A DNA stretch of 64,000 bases, from positions 98,274,501-98,338,500 of the forward strand of contig CM032228.1 of the NCBI GenBank assembly GCA_019009955.1, written 5' to 3'. Below, in pieces: positions 1-12,517 of this stretch. The position numbers and the translations under genes were made by a program. Under the pieces are notes generated by a model that saw only the letters and a program-made list of their open reading frames with translations, was not told the origin of the DNA and ran no database searches. This DNA comes from Riptortus pedestris (taxonomy: Eukaryota > Arthropoda > Insecta > Hemiptera > Alydidae). Numbering within the stretch: position 1 is the first letter of the stretch; every line of letters begins with the position of its first letter.

Positions 1-1288
1 ATCTCTTTGAAGAATCTCTCAGCAAATAATGAACCCCAATACATTAGGTGCTAATTTAGAATAATAAAGTAATCGAATTTTCACATTTATAAATTTAGCT
101 GAGACGTTTTTATAACTCGTTTTAATTATTGTATGTACATTGCTGACATAAATGACTTTTAAGCAGACTTCTCTAAAGTCGTCTAATGAGGTTGTAATCG
201 GACCATGAGGATTAGGAGTTAAGAGGTTAAATTTGAATTGGGAAATATAACCAATGTTATGCATCGAACCAAATGGACACTTACATTTCCTAGATATTTT
301 GAATAATGTTAGCCAAATTATTTACTGCAATTGGATGGCTAAAAAATAGCAGTGTAGATCTTTATTTCTCTAAAAGAAAATACTAAGATTATAATAACAT
401 ATTCTAATTTAGTTAAAAGGGTAAATTTATTGTGGTGATATAGTTAAAAGCAAAACCTTCGTAATTGATTAAGTAGCTGTTTTGACTTACACCACTATGA
501 TTCCCAGCCGTCCAATTGTGTTATATTAACATAGTTATTTGTCGAAAGATAAGTTGAAATAAAATTACTCCTACTCACAATTGTTTATTAGGGCTAGTAA
601 TTTTGGCAGCTCATGCTGTCACTCACACTTAAAGCCACAAGTACACGATAAAACTCAATAAAATAATAGAGCCAAAAGAAGGCTAACAGAAATTTAGCTG
701 TACACAGTCTGTAGGACTGCTGAGAACACTAACAGCCTTATTCTAATAAATAATCTTGTGCATGGGACCAATTTTATTTTATGTTTCCCATGGGTTATAC
801 TGCCTTTCCTTCCAGCGATACGTTTATTTTCAACCTTCTACATACCCCCGCATATTTGCATTTATTTAATATCCTTAAATGAGCATAAGCCAGCAAAAAT
901 AACTGGATTTTATTAATTATTGGTTTGGGTAAGAGAGAATTGCAGAATTGAAGATGAGGTGAGAAAGCCATGTGACAAAACTATAACTTGAATAGAACCT
1001 AAATTTTGACATTCGTTTAGTTCTATAAAATGTATTATGCATTGTTATTAATCAAAGTCCACTTTATGCTACTATAGCTGTATTGGGGTGTCTTACTAAC
1101 AGATATATAGCAAAGAATTATCATGGTTTTGTTTTTAATTAATGTCATTATTTTTTGAAAATTTATGGTCACTGAAGAGGTGGTAGTTAAGTCATGAAGC
1201 ATGTAGGGCAATGTGAGTAAAGTTTGCAAGGAAAAAAAATGTGTTTTATTGGTGACCCTTGCCTTTAAACTAATGAAGAACATATAAG
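1..1288. other. AT-rich DNA, nothing recognised
   Basis: No open frame here resembles a known protein family, and I see no terminal repeats, tRNA-like boxes or long tandem arrays. The short open frames on the minus strand have the composition expected of random AT-rich DNA. It is best read as intergenic or intronic sequence. Confidence 0.5.
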
Positions 1289-1332
1289 AATATATATATA
1301 TATATATATATATATGTATTTATGTGAGTAAA

Positions 1333-1379
<47 letters not shown>
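1289..1379. repeat. (TA)n microsatellite pair
   Basis: Two TA arrays (about 1291-1315 and 1334-1379) are separated by a short GTATTTATGTGAGTAAAG spacer. The second array runs directly into a minus-strand AGCAGA-element fragment, so it is probably the central array of that element. Confidence 0.9.
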
Positions 1380-1387
<8 letters not shown>

Positions 1388-1388
1388 A

Positions 1389-1490
1389 GTATATAGTTTT
1401 GAATGGGCCTCATTTTCTTTATCTCTTGGAAAGGATAGATAGACATTTGAAGACATTTTTGAGTGGCATAAGTACAACCTATAGGTAAAT
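1389..1490 (-). mobile_element. AGCAGA element, left-part fragment
   Basis: After the TA array comes AGTTTTGAATGGGCCTCATT, then a degenerate version of the CCTAGGTAGGATCGATGGA block and GACATTTGAAGACATTTTTGA. This is the order seen in the better copies at 16661-17262 and 61675-62264. The terminal AGCAGATTTCCC palindrome is lost. Old, diverged copy. Confidence 0.6.
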
Positions 1491-1499
1491 CTACTAACA

Positions 1500-3475
1500 T
1501 ACAACAGAGATATTTTGAATCATATCAGTGAAGTTGAATGTATGCTTACCTCGCAGAGATTACGAGAGTTGAATTATGGTACAAAGAAAGACTAGTTGAA
1601 TTTTACCTGATAAAGTATCAGGTAGTAACAGTTCGTCAAGTTGTAGTGTAGTCGGCCTAATGAAAATATTGCGAAATATAGTAGTACGTATGCCTTAAAG
1701 AAGCATAGTCCACCCCTCAATAACTTACAGCTGTGTCACTTCCAATTAGAGTGTCGACAGAAGAGGTCGAAAGGATCCAGCGTATAAGGGTATGAATATT
1801 GATGTATAGTAGGATAGTTTTAAACATCAGGGTTATTGGAAGCCATTTTAAGAATACGTGTGGGTATCATTCATTACAATACCGCGGAGAGTAGCAAGTG
1901 ACAACTTCTTCACACCAGATGTATAGTAGTAGTATAAAGTACAGTCAAACAGATGGGAACCCCGGTGGAGGCAAAACTTTGGGATCCTGAGCACATTGGT
2001 CACAATTGGAATCAGAATGAGAAGCAATAGAACTACCCTTAGTTGTTCAAAATATCTTTCCAAGAGGACCGAAAGATACTAAACATTACGTTATGCGTTG
2101 AATACAATGATGATTTATATTAGGGCATAAGACAGGGGGTGATGATGCCTTGGCCTAAGCAGTAGAATTTGAAGATGGTCATCACTTAAGATTAAGACAT
2201 GGTTAAGTAAAGTTCTTCCTTAAGACTTTAGTTGTTCTACATGTAGAAACACTGGCATTTCTAACACGTTGATTAATTTATTGTAACATATTAGATAAGT
2301 GTGATAAAATGAAGAATTAGAGCAAATTTATGAGCTTTCATTATTTGGACTCCTTCGTGAGGAGTTTTGTTAATGACAACCATAAGTAGATTGTGTGGCT
2401 AGTAGAACCGCATATCTGTAAGTTGGGAATACTGACCAAGGTAGTATCCTGTCCTGTATGTGGTTCGTAGTCCGGGAAGGTGGAGAAAGCTAAGCTTAAG
2501 TTCGCCACCTGAACTGCAGTAGGAGGAATGTAAGTAGCTGCTCACATCACCATCCGCATTACATCAATAAGGAAACCAATTGCAGATGAGACCGTAGGAT
2601 AGGTTATGTAAAATATTATTCCATAATATCCGAAAGAAATTTTAGCACCACTCGGCAATGTTTGGTATGATTTCTGTACAAATAGCCAAGATGGGTATTC
2701 CAGACGGCGCGAGATGAAAAAAATTGGAAAGGTTTATAATTTGAAATCATTAAACCAATCATAGATTATTATAGAATCCTGTAAGATAAAAATTGAATGT
2801 GTATACGAAAAAAAAGTTCAATCAATTTATTCATGATAGTGATCACAATGAATTTCATACCAATTAAAACTTTAATACAGCCAATTATAATTAAGGAACC
2901 TTCAGTTCTGAATCAGGTTTTACTTTTTAATTGGCACCTAATTTTATTTTATTTTTCATGAAATTAACGTTTTTCTGGAAGAGTTTTAAACTTGCTACTC
3001 TTCTAAGGAGTGATTTTTTGTTCTAACGTCGAATACATTTTATCAGTCATATCCCTTTAAAGTCTTTTTAATTATATTTTTCTTTAGTTAAAACTGGTGC
3101 TTTTGAAAGCAAAAGTATACGGAATGTGTTATAATGTACCATCCTACAGAATACATGACCCGTAATAACTCAGTGGAGTAAACATTTTGGATTTTTGACA
3201 GAGGTTGATTCCTACTTATTCGCCTTAATTATGATAATTATATTCTTGGGTGAGTTTCGTTTGCCCTGAATAAATAGTGCAAAATTGGTAGAACAATATT
3301 AAACCTTTATAAGTTTTTTTTTTTTTAATCAAGGACCACTCCCAAACATTTTTTCCTTCTAATTACTTATTTATATTAACAAATTTAAATAATGATAAAC
3401 TTATAAGTTTAAGCTCAGCTTAAGCCGTTAATTCAATTAGAACATACATCAGTGAGTAGGGAGGGAACCGGATAT
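1500..3475. other. Unassigned DNA
   Basis: The stretch is somewhat less AT-rich than its surroundings in places (for example 2440-2540), but no frame gives a recognisable protein and I see no repeat in common with the rest of the window. The region 1848-2063 is open on the minus strand for 71 codons, but its product resembles nothing I know. Confidence 0.4.
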
Positions 3476-3806
3476 TTATATTATCCATTCCTGTGTGTAT
3501 TTGATACAAATACAAAGGTTGAGGAGCACAGGGCGGGGATTATCTCTCATTTCTGAAGGTATCTGGGGCCAGGCAATTAATTGACCCTTGTTGGTTGAGG
3601 GCAGCACACCAATATTTGTAAATGGAAAGCTGAAAGGAACGTTTGAGTTCAAAGTAAATGTATCGTGGAGCAGGCATCCAATGGAGTCGGCAGATAAAAG
3701 GGGTCCTCGTGGCAAACATATTGGAATTCGACCTAAAGCCCCCACGGTCCAACCCATGATTCCCGTTTTATCAGCCACTCCTCGCGGACCACGTAAGGGG
3801 TGATTA
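3476..3806. other. GC-richer block open on both strands; possible old coding fragment
   Basis: About 300 bases are clearly richer in GC than the flanks. The minus strand is open for 100 codons (3476-3778). The plus strand is open from 3588 to 3803 with a basic, proline-rich tail (RGPRGKHIG, ATPRGPRKG), and it continues upstream in frame except for one stop near 3583. I recognise neither product. It could be a host exon, a fragment of a mobile element, or chance. The plus reading looks slightly more protein-like because the frame persists across the stop. There is no flanking splice pattern I would trust. Confidence 0.25.
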
Positions 3807-3809
3807 TGT

Positions 3810-4669
3810 AAAATCTAAAATGATCAACGAAAAATTCCCGTTTTAAGGATACCTTATTCTCATTAATTAATTTATTAAAGTCTGTTTAGTGTTATCACCC
3901 AGTCTTAAGGCTGAACTACAGAAATGTACTTTTGAAAAAGAAACAAAATTCAACTCTTCTGAACAAAAGGTTTTTTTATGGCAGTAACAGAATTGAAGAA
4001 ACACTCACATATTAAAACCATTTAACAAAGTTAAAGAAATGTATAAATCCCACTAGTACAAGAGGTTCCTCCACAAAGTTCTGAGTGCCATCCGTCACCA
4101 CCTACCACCAGTTAACCTGTCCCTCTTCAAGTTACCCCTCTCCTCCTATTCTGCATTCCCCTCCTCCCCTTTTATCTCTTAGCACCCAAAATATTAAATC
4201 GGCAAATTCCTTTCTTAATATTGTAGCTTATTAAATTATTAGTCTCAAATTTCGCATTTCTGTTTGGAGCTATGTGACTCTTCTTGGCTGAATACCTTCC
4301 TCTCCCTCTAGACATTTTCATATTAGCATTTTGGTTAAAAATCGAGTACAGCTTTGCCTACAACGTCTTTTAGCCGAGTTCATACTAGGCTCATTTATTT
4401 AACGAATAGAGGATTTCTTTTTAATTTCCGAATAATCAAGTCATCTCCACGTGAATACTCTGGGCTGCCAAAAACGTAGAATGGCCAATAAAATATTCTT
4501 GTCAATTTGAGAACTTTGGAAGCAGGGTGAAAATTTTAATTGGTAAAACTTAAGCAGACTGATTAGCAAAAATGTCATGAAACGGTTTCAAGAAGACCTC
4601 GATAATTTAAATATTTAATTTTTTCTTCCTACAACTCTTAAGTGGTCCAAAATAAGGTAAATTTATTTT

Positions 4670-4670
<1 letters not shown>
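3810..4670. other. Unassigned DNA with a pyrimidine-rich patch
   Basis: No gene or repeat was recognised. About 4070-4190 on the plus strand is unusually rich in C and T (runs of CCTCCTCCCC type), unlike the surrounding AT-rich DNA. Confidence 0.4.

Positions 4671-4673
<3 letters not shown>

Positions 4674-4735
<62 letters not shown>
4674..4735. repeat. (TA)n microsatellite, about 30 units
   Basis: An uninterrupted TA array. The open frame that reads through it is a product of the repeat and not a gene. No AGCAGA-element flank is visible here, unlike most long TA arrays in the window. Confidence 0.97.
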
Positions 4736-4736
<1 letters not shown>

Positions 4737-5862
4737 CAGAAACTTACTCAAGAAGTACTTGTGGCAAAAAATACGAGGGGTTTCCTTAATAAAATGACGT
4801 ATTTTATAAGGCAGTCTAAATATTTCTTCTACCAATACTGGGAAACCTTGCAAAATGTAATAGTGGTTTCCAGAAGGGAAGAGACTCGTAGTTTCATGAA
4901 TCGAATGGCTGCGTTATTTCTTTAATTTTACAAAAGGTGTTCAGTTTTAAGGCACATTTTATCATTAGGCTTAACTGATTTAAAACATTAATATAGTTAA
5001 TAGCTGGTTCCCATATACCACATTCCATACTACATCATTTTGTAGTATCGTGTTTTGCACGTCACATATTTCTCAAGTGTCCATATGTATGTTAAAAAAT
5101 ATTGGTCATTATGATTAGATAAACTTTGCTTGGGGCTAAAAATAGACTTAAATTGTCGAGTATGCTTTGAGCGGAGGCAACTTGACTTGACGGAATTTGA
5201 GCACGAAAGAAAGAATTTAAGAATATAACATTTTCTACGGAGTAGACAGAAGACACGTATCTCACACATCTATCGGAATGACAGAAATGAGTATTTAATT
5301 TCGAAAAGGCGGATAATATAAGATTTTAGTATAGTAGTTGCGAGATTTGGATTTTTTAAATATATTTTTGCAAATAACAGAAATTAATTTCAACATATTC
5401 AATTTCATTAATTGTACTCATGAACCAGAGACGTTTACATCTTAGTATTGTCAAAATTGCAATTTTTATTACATATTATTTTTGACTATAAAAATATGCC
5501 TTAAAACTATATGAAAACTTCAGAATAAATGATAATTCATATTTATTACTTGTTAATTTGCCGTTCTTATAAGGATGCATTCTTGTCTTTGTAGAAGGAA
5601 GGTTTTTACACTATGTTAACATACATCTACCTCTACTACTATCTTATTGTTCGATCAATAATCTGTATAATTAATAAATTTAATTAAGAAAAAGGAAACG
5701 AATATGTGCGAAAAAGGAACAAAATAAATGAAATGACGTGTAATCGGAAAAAGCCAATCTTTGTGCTCTTATCTTGGACAGCTGGGAATTATACGTGTAT
5801 GATTATACTGCCAATATTTTCTCTTTGCATCATTGTTTGTATACGACTGTCTTCGTATGCAA
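4736..5862. other. AT-rich DNA, nothing recognised
   Basis: Short open frames only, none resembling a known family. No repeat shared with the rest of the window was noticed. Confidence 0.45.
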
Positions 5863-5901
5863 GTGTGTGTGTGTGTGTGGGTTTGTGTGTGCGTCCTACG
5901 T

Positions 5902-5986
<85 letters not shown>
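5863..5986. repeat. (GT)n then (CT)n compound microsatellite
   Basis: A GT array (5863-5879) is followed after a short spacer by a pure CT array of about 41 units (5905-5986). More GT-rich sequence continues to about 6050. Open frames across it on both strands (poly Ser-Leu on plus, poly Arg-Glu on minus) are repeat artefacts. Confidence 0.97.
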
Positions 5987-5989
<3 letters not shown>

Positions 5990-6059
5990 TGTATATGTGT
6001 GTAGAGCTTGCTTAGTTGATCACGCTCGGGTTTGTGTGTGTACCTACGTTTCTTTGTGT

Positions 6060-7425
6060 TTGTTACGTTCGTTCGCACGCGCGTGAGAGTGTTAGTGCCT
6101 GATTTCATTTGTGAGTAGACGGTTCGCTAAATATAAAAACAAGAATAAAGATTAGCAATCTGTTCTTGAGAAAATTCAAAGAAAATGTCATCCTTAGACT
6201 TAAATATTGCTGAAAATATTTGTAATAAAGAAAATGGTAAATTTTATATGTAATGAATTATTTTTGTTTCAGTAATGTGATTATTTGAGTAAAAATTCAT
6301 ATTTTATTAAAAGAACAGTAAGCAGCTTATTATATATAAAATATATCTCATGGCACCTCTGCAGACTCAAACATCATCGGGGGGGGGGAAGGTTACAGGA
6401 TGAGTTAACTAACTACTAGGCAATACAACCCTAGCAGGACCTGGGCCTCTGTTAGCCAATCATATAATGCAGTTATGATATACAAAACAAGTTAGTAGTT
6501 CAGGGCGACGTTAAACACTAAAGGTAAAGTTAGTCTCCTTTTTATTATGTGAGTAGTTTTTTGAGAGCTTTAGTGATTAGTGATCCGCACTTCCATCTTT
6601 TTCTTTTAAAATATACCTTCCATGTCAATTTGATTATCTTGCGCTCTTCCACTGACTGTAATAGTTCCAAAATCTTTATCTTGCCCACTCTTAGGGTGAC
6701 TGATGAAACTCATTGATGGTTAAATGTAGATCAACATCAAAAAGGTCTTTGCCTTACTGAGAATAATTAGAAAAAAGGTGTTATGTAGACATTCGTCTTA
6801 AGCAAAACGTACTATAATACCTTTCTGTATTCAAGTCTGTTGAGAAAGGCTACTTCAGAACAGAAGTGCCCTTCATTTTTGTGCATTATATGTCTCTTTC
6901 AGCCCTTCAGTTGAGTAATACCATTTATAGAATAAATAAAATTACGTGACTTTGAGGTACAAAAATATATTTATTTATGTTGAACTCCTCCTCCGTCATT
7001 GTTATGGAAATTCGTTTATAATGATTTTCTTTTTCGAGGCGAATAGTTTCTATCAGCACTAGTCAACGCATCCTATCTATACATTGTTTCTTTATTCCAG
7101 GCTTTTGCTAGAAAAATCATACCACATCTGGTCTTGGGATGGCAAGATACAAGTTCAAGCAAACAGCTATTGAATAGTCCAATACAAATAAAAAAAGAAA
7201 AGCAATATGAGATTAGTAAATAAACAAGGAAAGTGAATGGACTCGGTGTTAGTCCCTGGCCTTAGCCTTGTGTCGAGTTAATAAAATTAGGGAGTTCTCA
7301 TGACATCATCCTTCTGGCGAAAGGTAGAAGTCATTAAACACGTAATTTGTTTTTTTTAAGTAAACAGATGTAGAAATAAAGAAGCCGAGCAGTTGAAATA
7401 TGAGGGGAATTCCTTGAAGCAGGTT
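6060..7425. other. AT-rich DNA with a short poly-G tract
   Basis: No gene or shared repeat was recognised. A run of nine G occurs near 6380. Confidence 0.4.
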
Positions 7426-7575
7426 CCTTGCAGGGTCGGCCAGCCCCCACCCAGCGGATCTTGGAGAGGGCGTGCTGGTCAGGCCAGTATAGCTCAGTGT
7501 CCGATATGTTACCACTCTGAGATGAAGACTACACTTGTGGCCAAACTCCGTCAATATGCCGCCGCACTCCTGGGT
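7426..7575 (+). repeat. GC-richer repeat, copy 1 of 2
   Basis: This block shares an ordered set of short motifs with 14895-15020: TGGAGAGGGC, then AGCTCAGTGT, then a GTGG..CGTCAATATG-type motif, then a CGCCGC..CTC..GTGAGT ending. The order and spacing are kept but the bases between differ. It ends in CTCCTGGGTGAGT, which looks like an exon-donor junction. It may be an unclassified repeat or a duplicated exon; the plus frame gives KLRQYAAALLGES against KWRQYVVAALSEF in the other copy. Confidence 0.45.
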
Positions 7576-7639
7576 GAGTCACAAAATATCATTGCTAACG
7601 CTAGTCAAACTTCCTTTTTAGGTAAGACAGCGTCTTGAT

Positions 7640-9030
7640 GAAGTGTTTCGAAAGACAGTACATCGCCATTATTAAAGACAATTCGCTGAGATGTTTTTTT
7701 AAAAAAGATTTACTTTTTGTAACCGGTTTTAATATTGCTTATGGAAATAAAGGACCAATTTTATTATAACGAATGACACAGCAGTTTGCTATTCAATACT
7801 AGTTTTTCCCCTAGGGGCTATGAGGCTTCCTTCTAAGTAGGCATTAAATAATTGACATTTTGAAATATTTTTGGAATAAAAAAATAAGCTGCCTATTTTT
7901 AACCAAACTTTAAACTTCTTCCAGTGTCTCTTAATTCCCCCAACAGCTTAGAACATAAACAGATTAGAAGAAATCGTCCTCGACCAACAGAATACAGTGT
8001 CGGATAGAGAAGTTAAAAGGGAAACTAGACTGGACAATTGATTAGATATTGCCATTTGAAATATTTTCAAAATGACTACTAATAACACAATGTATGGTTT
8101 AAAATGTCCTGTAACAAGAATAAACCTGTACATGTAATTGTTTTTCAAAAAAATTTTTTTGCATTCAACCTAGATTAACAACCGGGATTCGACTAAAAAA
8201 AATAGACTTTTAAAACATAAATTCATCGCTAAACTAACGCGATAATAAATTATTTAAACAATTAGTGTTAAAATTAATTATTTTAATTCTATTTTCTGGA
8301 ACACTAACCCCAAGAAGATCCATTGAAATTATTAATATTATATATGGCGATTTGAAATGATGCCAATTGATGATGACAAACTTCAAATTTGCCTTTCTAC
8401 CATACAAAAAGATTTCAAAGTGATTTTTTAATTCTTTTTTCAATATGATTGAATTAGTTTTATTATCAAGAAATCAATTATAAATAGAACGGCACAAGGT
8501 GTTTTCTCAAAATATTAATATTATTCTTTGAAATTGTCTGGGCCGAATACTAACTGTTGTCAACACTTATATAACCCAGATTTAGTGAGCTTTACTTCGT
8601 GCGCAGAAAATATAGGACTAGCTCTAACAAAGGATTTAACAGACATTTGTTTTGAGCTCAAAAATTGGTAGCATTCAGCAAATTCGCTAGCAGGTGCTAC
8701 TTTCTTCAAGTGACTCTTTAATTCCCATCATTAAGCAGAATAAACCATAGCCAGTTCAGAAATAGATCAGCCTTCGGAAATGATCTTTTTCGATGCATTT
8801 GGAAAATATTGTCTTGTAACGTTTCTAGAGCCTTTCAAACGTCTTCCCTTGATTTTGTATCGATGATGGAGTAAGTTGTTACACTCATTAGGGTCATTTA
8901 TTTCACACAACACATGCTATCATGTGTCCTTCAAACACACGTTGCCTTGTTATTTAGAAGGTTTATTATATATATTTCAGGGTTCAGTTTAGCAATGCGA
9001 GTTAAGATGGGTTTATTAAATAATAAAGTT
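7640..9030. other. AT-rich DNA, nothing recognised
   Basis: No protein family, RNA gene or shared repeat was seen on either strand. Confidence 0.45.
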
Positions 9031-9130
9031 GGTTAACCTAGGCCTTTGGCTCGATTCCCACATGGCCAATAGGAATTTATTTAGTTACAAACTCACAAAA
9101 TAGCTAGAAAAGGGTGCTAACCTGTAGATA
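9031..9130 (+). mobile_element. tRNA-derived SINE, fragment
   Basis: The block GGTTAACCTAGGCC, then a B-box-like GCTCGATTCCCAC, then AATAGGAATTTATTTAGTTAC and CTAGAAAAGGGTGCTAACCT matches, on the plus strand, the reverse complement of the better SINE copies (such as 51781-51989). The copy lacks the head and the tail. Confidence 0.65.
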
Positions 9131-12100
9131 AAGCATTGTATTAACATTCGTGTTTAAAATTAATTTTATGAATTTTTGTTTCTTTAGAGTTCTTAAATTA
9201 TTTCAGGAATAATTTACTTTTCTGTAGAAAATAATATACAGTAAACTTCTTTAAATCGAAATATTTTGTTCAAGCCTGTTTCATAATCAGTTGGTTATAA
9301 ATTTTAAAGTCATTCAAGAAAATTGAAGTACTGCAATCAGTAATAATGTTAATAAGTTGCCATAAAATATAATTTTTAACTCTCTATATTTCACGACTAT
9401 TGCGCAAGGTTTCAATGTACTGTTTATCTATTTATTGGATGTGTTAATGTTAACTTTCATTTGAATCACCAGAAATTCCGGATTAGGGAATTCAAAAATA
9501 ATTAACGAGGTATATTATTAAGAAGTAATTATCCTTCTTCATAATTTTCGAGAAAAGTTTATCTAGGATTCATTAATAGATTGTTTCATTTCGGTATTCA
9601 TAATAAATATGAGTACAATTTTGATTGATGAAATATATACACTAAAAAAAAATATGAGCTGGTCACGAACTACTGTATTTAAGAGTGTTGTGCCCTATTT
9701 ATTCCGATGAGTTTTAAATACTGCTGGTCCTCGTATTCGTTAAATGGCCAATCATGTTTGATAGAATCCACTTGTCTTGTCTTGTCGTATTACCAGGGAC
9801 TATTTGGACCTTTCTCCCACAAAAGCTATCCATGATTCGGATACCTACATATTGGTTAACATAGGTTATCTTCACGTTTTTGTCCTTAATTACGATAAGC
9901 AACAAAAATATTCGAGGTATAAGAAAGATGGTTAAAACAACAATTATAGGGAATTACATCTGTATAAATAAAACTCTAAGAATTGTCTGATTTTCCATTT
10001 AAATTTGGTGGGGGTAGATTTTTTTCCGAATTTCAGTGCATTCTAAGAATAATGGCATCAAAATTAGAAATCTTGTCTGTCTGTCTCTCCGACCGTTTCA
10101 TATTCAATCTCACAAAAATGGCTCGGAAGATTTCTATGGTCTTTCCTGTTGTAAGCCAATTACAAGTAACAAGGTACAACATAAGCAATATGTGAATTCG
10201 AATATTTTACTACGACGGAATGGGGGGGGTGGTTATTTTGATGTCAAAACTAAATTTCGTCAACACATTCGTTAATGGTTCCTTTTATCTAGAAAATGTA
10301 GAGAAAATATTGTGTTTTGATCAACGGTTATAATAAAAAAAAGTCAATCACTTTTATAATTTTGAAGATTTGGCTCTCGACTTATGGTGACCATGACTTT
10401 ATTAGAGTTCTATACAAATATGTCAATAGTAGTGAAAAATGTTTTGCATATGAGTTAAGTTAACGTGGTCTGTTTTGTACTTAACTACCATCGACTGAAG
10501 GGGTGGGGAGACATGGAAATCAAAACGTCTGGTCGGTAATATCTTCGATAATATAGATTTCCAAGGGACATCATTTTTATTTCAACTGACAAAGATGGTC
10601 AAAAATGTTTGCTAATTTCTTTCTACTTCGGTAACACCTCATACATGCTTCTCCAGAATTATATCAGAATGTCTGAACAAAATTGTATCCTATGTTTTGT
10701 CTGAATGGTAAGATTTATTTGACTAGACTTATTTGATCCCATCAACGATATTAAATTTCTCCAATAGGCCTTCGTTCCATTCTTCAAGCTTAAAATTATA
10801 TTATAACTGTAAATTGATAACAATTAATGGATTATTTAGTGCTTCCTCTAGTCCAATATTTTGGTGGGAAACCATTATTATATCAATTAACTTACGGATA
10901 ACAGGTATCCCAATCATAAATTAGTCTAAATGCTTATATCTTATATAAATATAAGATGTTGCTCATGTTACAGCAGGAGTTATGTGTTACTGTTGCATAT
11001 AGATGATTTCTTCCATCCAACCTTCATATTCCCACGGAAAACCATTCCTATTTCAATCCGTGAACGAGGGCAGAAGCAATATGATTTTTCATACGACATA
11101 TAAAAGTGGGTTATAAATTAATTAAGTACTTAGGGAAATGACATTTAATTTATTCAATTTTAATTAATAGCAAGATTAATTTTATTGGCTTAATGTGTCA
11201 CTGTTCGTATTACAGGCCTTGAAACAGTATTAAATATACCGAAACGTCGGCAATTATATACTTTTTTCTTTTTATCCTTTTTATACCCGGGACTCAAATT
11301 ATAATTTCACACTGTGAACTTGAATCAGCTTTGATGAAGTTTTATCTAGATAAGGCAATACTGATAATACCTTTCAGATTTTGACTAATACTTAAAGTAG
11401 AATTTACCTCCAGATTTGAAGCTTACTGAGGTGAGTTTCTGAAAGGGAATTTAATCCTCAAAAAATATGTTTTCTTTAGTTTTTTGTTATTTGTGTGCTT
11501 CAGGATAGGAAAACGATATAAAATTATTTTATGAATTCGTGACGCCATCGATAGAAATTATATTAGCTCCTAATTTTTCAATAATAATATCGATACCATA
11601 TTCGACGTTTCACCTTTTCACATGAAAGGTTGCGCTGGCTAATAATTAAATCAATTCACGAGTGTTAAGAGTTTAGAGAAGAGTTATAAAAATTCGAAAT
11701 ATCTCCGTTATTCTGTTTGGAATTGTAAAATTTTATATAATTAATCCTGTTAAAAATTAAATATTCTACAATTGTTGTAGATGTTTTTCGTTACTCGAAT
11801 ATTAACCGAATTATTTGTTCTTTTCAGTCTTCTGTAATACATCATCTCTGCTCATTGCAAGACATGGAAAATTTCTTTAATTTACACTCTGAGGGACCAT
11901 CTGTTTATGGTTGAAGTGGTTATGCTTCCAATTTTTGATTCGGTAGGCTTAATGTCTATAAAAACAAAGAAATCTGAGATATCTCTGATGACCTTGATGA
12001 TGGTGCTGCCCATTTCGTGAATGATAATTCACTTGTGTGTCGTGCGTACGGGTGAAATTACACCAGTGTTAGAGATTATGATAGATTATATTTTTTTATT

Positions 12101-12500
12101 TTAAGAGCTCCGCAACTAGGCGATGTCTCTCAGTATCATTTATTTGAATTCTCTAAATTAAAATTTTAAAATAACGAAAAAATGTTTTCAAAATTATTAA
12201 AACATAGTATAAAATATATGGAAATAAAATTAAGGAAATGTTATAAAGCCATCATTCTTAGGGGTATTTTTTGTTTTCACAGTTCTATTACGCATTTATT
12301 TAATGAGAAACTTTATAAAAACTGAATACTTTGTTTTAAATTTTTATCCCACTCAAAGGCATTAGACCAATCGTGTGTAAATACATCCTTAAATAAGAGG
12401 TTTTTACATAAATATTCCCAAACCTGTCCCAAACAGAACCTGCCTTCTTCAAAATAAAGACATCAATCAATTCTATCAAACACCAATGTACCATAACACT
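9131..12500. other. Unassigned DNA with weak repeat traces
   Basis: At 10070-10180 there is TCTGTCTGTCTCTCCGACCG followed by ACAAAAATGGCTCGGAAGAT, a pattern that recurs in arthropod mobile elements, but I cannot define ends. At 11215-11260 the motif TACCGAAACGTCGGCAATTA resembles the GAAACGTC block of Penelope-like 3' ends. Otherwise nothing was recognised. Confidence 0.35.
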
Positions 12501-12517
12501 ACTCTTCCCCCCCCCCC

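Noticed and set aside
1265..1504. Tyr-Ile repeat frames
   Set aside because: Translations of a (TA)n array. The same applies to frames at 4671-4925, 45244-45426, 57164-57407 and 59086-59435.
5706..6108. Open frames of up to 126 codons on both strands
   Set aside because: They run through pure (CT)n and (GT)n arrays and code only for Ser-Leu, Arg-Glu or Cys-Val repeats. Their length is a product of the microsatellite.
7978..8148. 66-codon minus frame as a gene
   Set aside because: Its composition follows the AT-rich background and no family resemblance was found. Many similar frames (for example 10531-10600, 25177-25455, 53509-53856) were dropped for the same reason.
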